Assembly (NCBI RefSeq): GCF_003675325.1
Contig: NZ_CP033073.1
Span: 5,704,001-5,768,000, forward strand
Length of the DNA stretch: 64,000 nt
Direction of reading: 5' to 3'
Origin: Streptomyces dangxiongensis
Lineage (GTDB): Bacteria; Actinomycetota; Actinomycetes; Streptomycetales; Streptomycetaceae
In this document: positions 34,186 through 42,210 of the stretch, in pieces
Layout: the number at the start of each line of letters is the position of its first letter
Position numbering within the stretch: the first letter of the stretch is position 1
Program-made: the position numbers and the translations under genes
The notes under the pieces: model-generated
Databases searched by the model: none
Seen by the model: only the letters and a program-made list of their open reading frames with translations
What the model was told of the DNA's origin: nothing

Positions 34186-35403
34186 GTGAGCACTCTCGAA
34201 CGCGCCCGGTGCAGCCTCAGGGCCCACCCCCTGGCGCTGGACGCGGCGCTCGCCGCGGGCGTGCTGGTCTGCATGGTCGCCGGTTCCTTCGTGGTGCCCC
34301 GGCGGGAGAACGCCGTGACCTGGGGCGTACGCGTCCCGGACCCCCTCAGCCTCCTGCTGATGCTGGTCGGCGCCGCCGCGCTCGCCCTGCGCCGCCGCAA
34401 CCCCAAGGCGGTCCTCGCCCTCACCGGCACCGTCTCCGTGGTCGAGTGCGTCACCGGCGACCCGCGCGCCCCGGTAGCGATGTCCGCCGTCGTCGCCCTC
34501 TACACCGTCGCCTCGACCACGGACCGCGCCAACGCCTGGCGCCTCGGCCTGCTCACCATGACCGTGCTGACGGCCGCCGCCGTGTTCGCCGGCCCGCTGC
34601 CCTGGTACGCCCAGGAGAACCTCGGCGTCCTGGCCTGGACCGGTATCGGCGCCACCGCCGGGGACGCCGTACGCAGCCGCCGCGCGGTCGTCCAGGCCAT
34701 GCGGGACCGCGCCGAACGCGCCGAACGCACCCGCGAGGAGGAGGCCCGCCGCCGGGTCGCCGAGGAACGGCTGCGCATCGCCCGCGACCTGCACGACGTC
34801 GTCGCCCACCACATCGCCCTGGTGAACGTGCAGGCCGGTGTCGCCGCACACGTCATGGACAAGCGGCCCGACCAGGCCAAGGAGGCCCTCGCCCACGTCC
34901 GCGAGGCCGGCCGCAGCGCGCTGAACGAACTGCGCGCCACCGTCGGCCTGCTCCGCCAGTGCGGGGATCCGGAGGCCCCCACGGAGCCCGCCCCGGGCCT
35001 GGACCGTCTGGAGGACCTCCTCACCACCTTCCGCAGCGCCGGCCTCCCGGTGCGGGCGGCCGGCGCCGACGGGGCCGGCGGCCTGCCCGCCGCCGTCGAC
35101 CTGGCCGCCTACCGCATCGTGCAGGAGGCGCTGACCAATGTGCAGAAGCACGCGGGTCCCGGGGCCGGTGCCGAGGTGAGCGTCGTCCGCGCCGGCCCGG
35201 ACGTGGAGGTCACCGTCCTCGACGACGGGTTGGGAAGACCCGGCGCGCCGGAGGCCGGCGGCGGGCACGGGCTGCTCGGCATGCGCGAGCGGGTCACCGC
35301 CCTCGGCGGCACCCTGACCACCGGCCCCCGCCCCGGCGGCGGCTTCCGCGTCCATGCGATCCTGCCGGTCCAGACGGTGACGGCCCAGGGGGAGCCCGCA
35401 TGA
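34186..35403 (+). CDS. NarL/DesK-type sensor histidine kinase
   Basis: The N-terminal 160 residues include four to five membrane helices (LDAALAAGVLVCMVAGSFV, LSLLLMLVGAAALAL, VAMSAVVALYTVA and MTVLTAAAVFAG). A HisKA_3 dimerisation domain follows with H203 in RIARDLHDVVAHH, then a HATPase domain (VQEALTNVQKHAGP and HGLLGMRERVTALGG). The 405-residue protein is in one operon with the response regulator, whose ATG overlaps its stop (ATGA). With PspA upstream this pair probably senses envelope stress, similar to LiaS/LiaR. Start chosen as GTG 34186, possibly leaderless. Confidence 0.92.
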   Translation: MSTLERARCSLRAHPLALDAALAAGVLVCMVAGSFVVPRRENAVTWGVRVPDPLSLLLMLVGAAALALRRRNPKAVLALTGTVSVVECVTGDPRAPVAMSAVVALYTVASTTDRANAWRLGLLTMTVLTAAAVFAGPLPWYAQENLGVLAWTGIGATAGDAVRSRRAVVQAMRDRAERAERTREEEARRRVAEERLRIARDLHDVVAHHIALVNVQAGVAAHVMDKRPDQAKEALAHVREAGRSALNELRATVGLLRQCGDPEAPTEPAPGLDRLEDLLTTFRSAGLPVRAAGADGAGGLPAAVDLAAYRIVQEALTNVQKHAGPGAGAEVSVVRAGPDVEVTVLDDGLGRPGAPEAGGGHGLLGMRERVTALGGTLTTGPRPGGGFRVHAILPVQTVTAQGEPA

Positions 35404-36080
35404 CGATCCGTGTCCTGCTCGCCGACGACCAGGCGCTGCTGCGCAGCGCGTTCCGGGTGCTGGTCGACTCCGAGCCCGACATGGAGGTGGTGGGGGAGGC
35501 CGCCGACGGGGCGGAGGCGGTCCGGCTGGCCCGGGAGCACGGCCCCGACGTCGTCCTCATGGATATCCGGATGCCCGGCACCGACGGCCTCGCCGCCACC
35601 CGGCTGATCAGCGCCGACCCCTCCCTCGGGCAGGTCCGGGTGGTCATCCTGACCACCTTCGAAGTGGACGACCACGTCGTCCGGGCGCTGCGCGCCGGCG
35701 CCTCCGGCTTCCTCGGCAAGGGCAGCGAGCCCGAGGAGCTGCTCAACGCCATCCGCGTCGCGGCCGGCGGCGAGGCACTGCTGTCCCCGGCCGCCACCAA
35801 GGGCCTGATCGCCCGCTTCCTCGCCCGGGGCGACGACGGCGACGGCCCGGATCCGGCCCGCTCCGAGCGGCTCGGCGCGCTCACCGGCAGGGAACGGGAG
35901 GTCCTCGGCCTGGTCGCCGGCGGCCACTCCAACGACGAGATCGCCGAGCGCCTCGCGGTCAGCCCGCTGACGGTGAAGACGCACGTCAACCGGGCCATGG
36001 CCAAGCTGGGCGCGCGCGACCGGGCCCAGCTCGTCGTGATCGCGTACGAGTCGGGGCTGGTCCGTCCCCGGATGGAGTGA
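35400..36080 (+). CDS. NarL/FixJ family response regulator
   Basis: A receiver domain with acidic pocket D9/D10, phosphorylation site D55 (VVLMDIRMPG) and conserved Lys in FLGKGSEPEELL precedes a LuxR-type DNA-binding HTH (LTGREREVLGLVAGGHSNDEIAE, here shown as LTGREREVLGLVAGG, and SPLTVKTHVNRAMAKLGARD). Length is 226 aa. The start overlaps the kinase stop by ATGA, so the pair is translationally coupled. The target genes are unknown but pspA lies directly upstream. Confidence 0.95.
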   Translation: MTIRVLLADDQALLRSAFRVLVDSEPDMEVVGEAADGAEAVRLAREHGPDVVLMDIRMPGTDGLAATRLISADPSLGQVRVVILTTFEVDDHVVRALRAGASGFLGKGSEPEELLNAIRVAAGGEALLSPAATKGLIARFLARGDDGDGPDPARSERLGALTGREREVLGLVAGGHSNDEIAERLAVSPLTVKTHVNRAMAKLGARDRAQLVVIAYESGLVRPRME

Positions 36081-36199
36081 TCTCCACCCGGGTGTACTGC
36101 GCGCGGAGCAGGGGCGCTCACCTGTGCGTCCCGTCGCTGCTTCGGCCGCGTGGCGAAGCACTTCTGCCGCTCACAGAGGAGAGACCCTCACCCAGGTCC

Positions 36200-36740
36200 T
36201 GGCTGTCCCGGTCCAGCCTCGCGCAACGGGCCCTCGTCGGGTTCGTCGCGCTCGTCGCGCTCGCCTTGGGATGATCGCGATCCCCCAGATCACGCCGCAT
36301 CGAGCTGGTCGGTGAGGGCCCGCTGGTCCTTGTCGGAGGTGACGGCGAGGACCACGGTCGGCAGGTCGTCCGTTGATCCGGAGACGACCTGCGGGTCGAC
36401 GTCGGCGGGGAGCCGGTTGCGGGCCCGGTCCACGGCCTGCTGGACGTCGGAGACGATCCGCTTGGTGTCGTTGCCGTAGTCGAACGACGCCATGATCACG
36501 GCGTTGCCCTCGCTCGCGGTGGAGGTGACACCGGTGACGCCGTCGACGGCCTGGAGGTTGTCCTCGATCGGCTCGACGGCCTGCTCCACGACATCGGGCG
36601 AGGCGCCCTGGCAGGGGGCGGTCACCGACACCATGGGCAGTTCGGCGCTGGGCAGCAGCAACGCGATGCTGGAGCTGCGCGAGGAGCGTCGGGCGCGGAA
36701 GCGGGCGGCGGAGCGGACGCCGGAACCGGCCGGGGTGTGA
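36200..36740 (+). pseudogene. Remnant of an RND efflux pump gene with an inverted internal segment
   Basis: On the plus strand 36200-36271 reads SWLSRSSLAQRALVGF, VALVALALG, the start of an RND pump, and then needs one missing base to continue MIAIPQI. It stops making sense at about 36290. The following block, about 36293-36665, is the next part of the same pump but on the minus strand. It reads LLLPSAELPMVSVTAP, then QGASPDVVEQAVEPIEDNLQ, STASEGNAVIMASFDYG, LPADVDPQVVSGSTDDLP and finally TDQLD. The plus-strand frame 36666-36740 (MLELREERRARKRAAERTPE) may be the old C-terminus. No start codon remains (AGG where ATG/GTG is expected) and about 850 residues are missing. This is a deletion plus an inversion of residues roughly 35-155. 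Confidence 0.75.
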
Positions 36741-36793
36741 CGGCACGCGCACCCGGCACGCGACGGCATGAGAGCCGGGGGGTGACGGCACGA

Positions 36794-36830
36794 GAAAGGG
36801 CCGGGCCTCTCAGGGAGATCCGGCCCTTTC
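36794..36830 (-). terminator. 11-bp hairpin downstream of nadA
   Basis: GAAAGGGCCGG (36794-36804) pairs with its exact complement at 36820-36830, 40 bp past the nadA stop on the transcribed strand, with a 15-nt loop. Confidence 0.75.
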
Positions 36831-36867
36831 GCGCGCGCGGCGGCGGTACGGGCTACGGCACCGCCGG

Positions 36868-38052
36868 CTACGGCAGTGCCAGCATCCGCTCCAGCGCCAG
36901 CTTCGCGAACGCCTCCGTCTCCTTGTCGACCTCGATCCGGTTGACCAGGTTGCCCTCGGCCAGGGACTCCAGGGTCCAGACCAGGTGGGGCAGGTCGATG
37001 CGGTTCATGGTCGAGCAGAAGCAGACCGTCCTGTCGAGGAAGACGATCTCCTTGCCCTCGGGGGCGAAACGGTTCGCCAGGCGGCGCACCAGGTTCAACT
37101 CGGTGCCGATGGCCCACTTGGAGCCGGCCGGGGCCGCCTCCAGCGCCTTGATGATGTACTCGGTCGAGCCGACCTGGTCCGCCGCGGCGACGACCTCGTG
37201 CCGGCACTCGGGGTGGACCAGGACGTTCACGCCCGGGATGCGCGCGCGGACGTCGTTCACCGAGTCCAGGCCGAAGCGGCCGTGGACCGAGCAGTGGCCG
37301 CGCCACAGGATCATCTTCGCGGCGCGCAGCTCCTCCGCCGTCAGGCCGCCGTTCGGCTTGTGCGGGTTGTAGAGCACGCAGTCGTCCAGGGACATCCCCA
37401 TGTCACGGACGGCCGTGTTGCGGCCCAGGTGCTGGTCGGGCAGGAAGAGCACCTTCTCCCCCTGCTCGAACGCCCAGTCGAGGGCGCGCCGGGCGTTGGA
37501 CGACGTGCAGATGGTGCCGCCGTGCCTGCCCGTGAACGCCTTGATGTCGGCGGAGGAGTTCATGTACGAGACGGGGACCACCTGGTCGGCCACCCCGGCC
37601 TCGGTCAGCACGTCCCAGCACTCCGCGACCTGCTCGGCCGTCGCCATGTCGGCCATGGAGCAGCCGGCGGCGAGGTCGGGGAGGACGACCTTCTGGTCGT
37701 CGGAGGTCAGGATGTCCGCCGACTCGGCCATGAAGTGCACACCGCAGAAGACGATGTACTCGGCCTCGGGGCGCGCGGCGGCGTCCCGGGCGAGCTTGAA
37801 GGAGTCGCCCGTGACGTCGGCGAACTGGATCACCTCGTCGCGCTGGTAGTGGTGGCCGAGCACGAAGACCTTGTCGCCGAGCTTCTCCTTGGCCGCGCGG
37901 GCACGCTCGACCAGGTCGGGGTCGGACGGCGAGGGCAGGTCACCGGGGCACTCGACGCCCCGCTCGCTCTTCGGGTCGGCCTCACGGCCGAGCAGCAGCA
38001 GGGCGAGCGGAGTCGGCTGCACGTCGAGTTCCGGGGTCTGGGCGGTGGTCAC
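36868..38052 (-). CDS. nadA: Quinolinate synthase
   Basis: NadA condenses iminoaspartate with dihydroxyacetone phosphate to quinolinate for NAD synthesis. It has a 4Fe-4S cluster bound by three cysteines, seen in IVFCGVHFMAES, VLVHPECRHEV and VCFCSTMNRID. The N-terminal VLGHHYQRDEV and the middle YMNSSADIKAF and ICTSSNARRALDWAF are family signatures. Length is 394 aa from a GTG with AAGGG upstream. No nadB or nadC lies next to it in this window. Confidence 0.95.
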   Translation of the reverse strand: MTTAQTPELDVQPTPLALLLLGREADPKSERGVECPGDLPSPSDPDLVERARAAKEKLGDKVFVLGHHYQRDEVIQFADVTGDSFKLARDAAARPEAEYIVFCGVHFMAESADILTSDDQKVVLPDLAAGCSMADMATAEQVAECWDVLTEAGVADQVVPVSYMNSSADIKAFTGRHGGTICTSSNARRALDWAFEQGEKVLFLPDQHLGRNTAVRDMGMSLDDCVLYNPHKPNGGLTAEELRAAKMILWRGHCSVHGRFGLDSVNDVRARIPGVNVLVHPECRHEVVAAADQVGSTEYIIKALEAAPAGSKWAIGTELNLVRRLANRFAPEGKEIVFLDRTVCFCSTMNRIDLPHLVWTLESLAEGNLVNRIEVDKETEAFAKLALERMLALP

Positions 38053-38105
38053 GACACGCGACCCTTTCTGCTTTTCGTCTAATTGACGCTATCTATCATA
38101 GCCGG

Positions 38106-38149
38106 TTCACGTCACTTTGACGACGGCCATACCGTCCATGTGACGTGAA
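38106..38149. promoter_or_regulatory. 10-bp inverted repeat between divergent nadA and erpA
   Basis: TTCACGTCAC (38106-38115) and its exact complement (38140-38149) are 24 bp apart within the 295-bp region between nadA and erpA, about 55 bp upstream of the nadA start. It might be a control site for NAD genes or a small hairpin. Nothing else recognisable occupies this region. Confidence 0.4.
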
Positions 38150-38347
38150 TCCCCTCGGGGGCCCGCTCCGGTCCCTCCCCGCCCGCCGAAGTCCCCTTCC
38201 GGGCCGCTGCCGCCCCCATGGGCATGTGCGAGCATGAAGAAGGAACAAAGAACGCGACCACGTGACTGCCCGGCCCGGAATGAATCCGCGGAAGCGCTGG
38301 TTGCACTCGTCGGCAAGCAGTCTCCGTACAACCCGGGAGAGATGTAG

Positions 38348-38704
38348 ATGTCCGTATCGGACGAGACCACCACCGTCACCGACGGCATCATCCTGACCGA
38401 CGCCGCCGCGGCCAAGGTGAAGGCCCTGCTCGACCAGGAAGGCCGTGACGACCTCGCGCTGCGCGTCGCCGTCCAGCCCGGCGGCTGCTCCGGCCTGCGC
38501 TACCAGCTCTTCTTCGACGAGCGCTCGCTCGACGGCGACGTGGAGAAGGACTTCGACGGGGTCAAGGTCGTCACCGACCGCATGAGCGCTCCGTACCTGG
38601 GCGGCGCGACCGTCGACTTCGTGGACACCATCGAGAAGCAGGGCTTCACGATCGACAACCCGAACGCGACCGGCTCCTGCGCCTGCGGCGACTCCTTCAG
38701 CTGA
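38348..38704 (+). CDS. erpA: Iron-sulfur cluster insertion protein ErpA (HesB/IscA family)
   Basis: The 118-residue A-type carrier has the three conserved cysteines: one in QPGGCSGLRYQL and two in the C-terminal CxC of GSCACGDSF. It would deliver Fe-S clusters to apo-enzymes such as the nadA and lipA products here. The ATG is preceded by GGGAG. A strong hairpin follows the stop. Confidence 0.95.
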   Translation: MSVSDETTTVTDGIILTDAAAAKVKALLDQEGRDDLALRVAVQPGGCSGLRYQLFFDERSLDGDVEKDFDGVKVVTDRMSAPYLGGATVDFVDTIEKQGFTIDNPNATGSCACGDSFS

Positions 38705-38744
38705 TGCCGTGGCCGTCCGGCGGCGTGACCGCCGGCGGTGTGAC

Positions 38745-38781
38745 GAAGGCGGCGGCCCCCGGACAGGGGGCCGCCGCCTTC
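38745..38781. terminator. 16-bp perfect hairpin between convergent genes
   Basis: Arms GAAGGCGGCGGCCCCC (38745-38760) and its exact complement (38766-38781) enclose a 5-nt loop. It ends erpA and, on the other strand, the membrane protein gene. Confidence 0.85.
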
Positions 38782-38797
38782 GTGCGTGCGCGACCGG

Positions 38798-40480
38798 TCA
38801 GCGCGGTCGCGCCGACGCGTCCGGCCGCAGCGAGCCCGCCTCCGCCCTCGCGACCTTCCCGCCGTCGGTGCCGACCACCGTCCGTCCGTCCAGGGGTGCG
38901 CGGAGCCGCACGGTCTTCACGTACTGCCTGGCGATCAGCACGCACACCCGGTCCGGCCAGGGCGTCTCGGTGACCTTCACCGTCACCCGGTCGCCGCTCT
39001 CCCGCGCCGACGTCCGGTAGTCGGCGCACACCCCGCCGGAGAAGCTCAGGTTCAGCGTCCGCCCGTCGGCCGTGTAGGCGTCCACCCGCACGCTCCGGCT
39101 CTTCCCGGACGTACCGGACGTCCGCGGCGCCGAGGGCGTGACGGACGCCGGGGACGGGGACGCCGACGCCAGATACGCCGGGTCGACCGCCGGGTACGTC
39201 ACCGTGAACGCGCCCCCCGCCGTGGACCCCCGCGCCCGGAACAGCCAGGACGGCACCAGCGTCTGCCGGCCCCCGACGGAGTGCGCGGCCAGCCCGAACA
39301 CCGCCTTCTCCACGGTGACCGTGTCCCGGGCCGCCCCGGGTGCGGACGCCTCGGGGGCCTGACCGCACGGCTGTTCCAGCCGGTCCTTCAGCGGCACCGG
39401 GGTGGCACACCCGCCGATCCCCATCCGGTGGCCGCCCTTCGCCGCCGGCCCGTTCATCAGCTCCAGCGTCCGGCGCGCGCCCAGCACGGGGTACGTGTCA
39501 CCCTTCACCGGCGCGGCCAGCAGCCCGTGCCCGCCGACCAGCTCGCCCCGCCGGCCGACGGCCAGGCCGGTCGTCCAGCCGTACGTGGGCAGGCCGCCGA
39601 CGACCGGGTCGGCGTTGACCACGCGCTGGTCACCCATGACCTCGCTCGCGTCGGTCTTCGCGTCGTCCAGCCCCGCCGCCTTCAGGACCGGCGCCGCCGC
39701 CTTCTCGGCGCCGGCCACGCTCACCGGGGCGCCTGCCGGGGCAGCCGGGTCGTGCGTGCAGACGGTCACCTTCCGGCAGTTGTCGGTGCCGGGTGCCGAC
39801 CGGGTGAAGGTCCAGCTCCCGGGCGCGTCCCGGCTCACCTCCAGGACCGGACCGGAACCGTCCTGCCCGCCGATCCGCCAGAAGCGCCCCTCGGCCACCG
39901 GGGTGCCGCCGACGCCGAGCGCCTTCGCCAGCCGGACCACCCGGTCCCGGCCGATCCCGGCCCCCGGCTCGTACACCGGCGCGGAACCGGGCCCGTCCGG
40001 CAGCTCACCCCGCGCCACGTACCGGACGCCGTACGGGTCCGGCTCGCCGGGCGCGACACCGCCCGTGCCGTCGGTGGCCCAGCCGTCCAGGGCGAGCGGC
40101 GGGGGTGCGGTGCCCCCGCCGGACGTGGCCGGGCCGCCCGTACGGCCGCCGCCGTCGCTCGCGGCGACGTACGCGCCGCCGCCCCCGGCCAGCAGCACGG
40201 CCGCGGCGGCTACGGACACCACGACGGCGGCCGGCCGCCGCCGCCCCGTCGCCTCGGGGGTCCCGGAGGTCTCGCGATCGGTCTCGCGATCCGCGGAGAT
40301 GTCCGGCACCTCCGCAGAGGGCCGGGAGGGCGTGTCCGCAGGGGGTCGGGAGGGCGTCTCCGCAGGGGTCCGGGAACTGCTCTCGTCGGGCCCGGACGCC
40401 CCGGAGGGCTTCACCGGCCCTTCCCCGGATGCCCGGGGAACCTCCGCGTTCCCAGGGTTCTCAGGCCGCTCGGTGTTCAC
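38798..40480 (-). CDS. Single-pass membrane protein with large extracellular domain
   Basis: From GTG 40480 (with GAGGAG 7 nt upstream) the 560-residue protein has an acidic Pro/Ser-rich cytoplasmic tail (two repeats of TPSRP). A single membrane helix follows at about 84-106, then an extracellular part rich in Gly, Pro and Ser with several Cys residues. I recognise no enzyme signature. Such proteins are conserved near adoK in Streptomyces, as I recall. Two short direct repeats lie just upstream. Confidence 0.75.
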   Translation of the reverse strand: MNTERPENPGNAEVPRASGEGPVKPSGASGPDESSSRTPAETPSRPPADTPSRPSAEVPDISADRETDRETSGTPEATGRRRPAAVVVSVAAAAVLLAGGGGAYVAASDGGGRTGGPATSGGGTAPPPLALDGWATDGTGGVAPGEPDPYGVRYVARGELPDGPGSAPVYEPGAGIGRDRVVRLAKALGVGGTPVAEGRFWRIGGQDGSGPVLEVSRDAPGSWTFTRSAPGTDNCRKVTVCTHDPAAPAGAPVSVAGAEKAAAPVLKAAGLDDAKTDASEVMGDQRVVNADPVVGGLPTYGWTTGLAVGRRGELVGGHGLLAAPVKGDTYPVLGARRTLELMNGPAAKGGHRMGIGGCATPVPLKDRLEQPCGQAPEASAPGAARDTVTVEKAVFGLAAHSVGGRQTLVPSWLFRARGSTAGGAFTVTYPAVDPAYLASASPSPASVTPSAPRTSGTSGKSRSVRVDAYTADGRTLNLSFSGGVCADYRTSARESGDRVTVKVTETPWPDRVCVLIARQYVKTVRLRAPLDGRTVVGTDGGKVARAEAGSLRPDASARPR

Positions 40481-40549
40481 CGCATCGCTCCTCGCTGGGT
40501 CGTGTCCCGGTCCCCGGCACGGGGGACGCCGATGGGACGCGAGAGGGGA

Positions 40550-40599
40550 GCGCACGGTTCCCCGGAGCGAGGGAAGGCGGCGCACGGTTCCCCGGAGCG
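40550..40599. repeat. 20-bp direct repeat
   Basis: GCGCACGGTTCCCCGGAGCG occurs at 40550-40569 and 40580-40599, 30 bp apart, upstream of the membrane protein gene. Confidence 0.85.
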
Positions 40600-40653
40600 C
40601 GTCCCGGGGAACCCGTCCCGCGGGTCACGCCCCTGCGGGCCGCGTCCCGCGGA

Positions 40654-40863
40654 TCAGTCGCCGTAGTCCGACATCGCGTCCAGCAGCCGGGCGGACCGCG
40701 CGGGCACCGACACGCCGTGGATGCGGGACGGCGGCACGGGCCGGGGGTCGGCGTGCTCGGGGGCCGCCCAGTGCGGGGCCATCCGGGCGCAGTCGCCACG
40801 CAGGGCGGCCAGGTCGCCGTCGGTGTCGGCCGGGGCGGAGGAAGTGACCTTCGGGTTCGTCAT
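40654..40863 (-). CDS. Small conserved hypothetical protein (69 aa)
   Basis: The reading frame starts at ATG 40863 (MTNPKVTSSAPADTDGD). It has no signal, membrane or metal motif; HWAAPEHADPRPVPPSRIHG is a proline-rich centre. It ends about 170 bp before the membrane protein gene on the same strand, and is divergent from adoK. The function is unknown. Confidence 0.6.
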   Translation of the reverse strand: MTNPKVTSSAPADTDGDLAALRGDCARMAPHWAAPEHADPRPVPPSRIHGVSVPARSARLLDAMSDYGD

Positions 40864-40993
40864 GTCCGCACCGTAAGCACGGCATGAGCCGCGAAGAAAG
40901 GTCTACTATCGGGTAGTTTCGTCAGCTACAGCGGCGGCCCCCGAGCGGGTAGCGTGAACTGTCAACTCAGCCTCCCGCAGGAGAATTCGCGTC

Positions 40994-41968
40994 GTGCGCA
41001 TCGCAGTCACCGGCTCCATCGCCACTGACCACCTCATGACCTTCCCCGGCCGCTTCGCGGACCAGTTCGTCGCGGACCAGCTGCACACGGTTTCCCTCTC
41101 CTTCCTTGTCGACAACCTCGACGTACGCCGGGGCGGCGTGGGCGCCAACATCGCCTTCGGCATGGGCCAGCTCGGCACCCGGCCCATCCTGGTCGGAGCC
41201 GCCGGCTTCGACTTCGACGAATACCGCGCCTGGCTCGACCGGCACGGCGTGGACACCGAATCCGTCCGCATCTCCGAGACCCTGCACACCGCCCGCTTCG
41301 TGTGCACCACGGACGCCGACCACAACCAGATCGGCTCGTTCTACACCGGTGCGATGAGCGAGGCCCGCCTCATCGAACTCAAGACCGTCGCGGACCGGGT
41401 GAACGGCCTGGACCTGGTCCTCATCGGCGCCGACGACCCCGAGGGGATGCTCCGCCACACCGAGGAGTGCCGTTCCCGGGGCATCCCGTTCGCCGCCGAC
41501 TTCTCCCAGCAGATCGCCCGCATGGGGGGCGAGGAGATCCGGATCCTGCTGGACGGCGCCACCTACCTCTTCTCCAACGAGTACGAGAAGGGCCTCATCG
41601 AGTCCAAGACCGGCTGGACCGGCGACGAGATCCTGGCCAAGGTCGGCCACCGCGTCACCACGCTCGGCTCACGCGGCGTGCGCATCGAGCGGGTCGGCGA
41701 GGACCCGATCGAGGTCGGCTGCCCGGACGAGGAGCGCAAGGCCGACCCCACGGGTGTCGGCGACGCCTTCCGCGCGGGCTTCCTCTCCGGGCTGGCCTGG
41801 GGGGTCTCCCTGGAGCGGGCGGCGCAGGTCGGCTGCATGCTGGCGACCCTCGTCATCGAGACGGTCGGCACGCAGGAGTACCGGCTGCGTCGGGCGTCCT
41901 TCATGGAGCGGTTCACCAAGGCGTACGGGGAGTCGGCCGCCGAAGAGGTGCAGGGCCACCTGCGCTGA
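40994..41968 (+). CDS. adoK: Adenosine kinase (PfkB family)
   Basis: The 324-residue protein matches the mycobacterial PfkB-type adenosine kinase, which I recall at the same length and in a similar neighbourhood beside the cytochrome genes. It phosphorylates adenosine to AMP. PfkB hallmarks are RRGGVGANIAFGMGQLG near residue 50 and the C-terminal signature ADPTGVGDAFRAGFLSG with catalytic Asp. TGSIATDHLMTFPG near the N-terminus is typical. It starts with an ATG-like codon at 40994 following a GGAG, and is divergent from the small gene at 40654. Confidence 0.85.
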   Translation: MRIAVTGSIATDHLMTFPGRFADQFVADQLHTVSLSFLVDNLDVRRGGVGANIAFGMGQLGTRPILVGAAGFDFDEYRAWLDRHGVDTESVRISETLHTARFVCTTDADHNQIGSFYTGAMSEARLIELKTVADRVNGLDLVLIGADDPEGMLRHTEECRSRGIPFAADFSQQIARMGGEEIRILLDGATYLFSNEYEKGLIESKTGWTGDEILAKVGHRVTTLGSRGVRIERVGEDPIEVGCPDEERKADPTGVGDAFRAGFLSGLAWGVSLERAAQVGCMLATLVIETVGTQEYRLRRASFMERFTKAYGESAAEEVQGHLR

Positions 41969-42210
41969 GACCCGGCCCCGGCCCGGGGCGCGTGGGGGAC
42001 TTCACCGACGGCTCCCCACGCGCCTCCCGGAACCGCGCCTCCCGGATGGGCGTCACCCGCATTCGTGCCTCCGGGAACCGGGGCTCCCGTATCCGTGGCC
42101 CCCGTATCCGTGCCAGATCAGCGCTCCCGTGAACCGTGCGGATGCGCGCTCCCGGATCCGCCCGGCCGCCCTCCCGGAACCGCCGGGAACCGCTCCCCGG
42201 ACCATCTCCC
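41969..42210. other. Intergenic stretch with degenerate short repeats
   Basis: No gene is evident between the convergent adoK and desulfurase genes. The sequence is dominated by imperfect repeats of a CTCCCGGAACCG-like word, on which I place no function. Confidence 0.5.

Noticed and set aside
41969..42210. A small gene in the repeat-rich stretch between adoK and the desulfurase
   Set aside because: Frames there are short and repetitive (CTCCCGGAACCG-like) without ribosome-binding sites.
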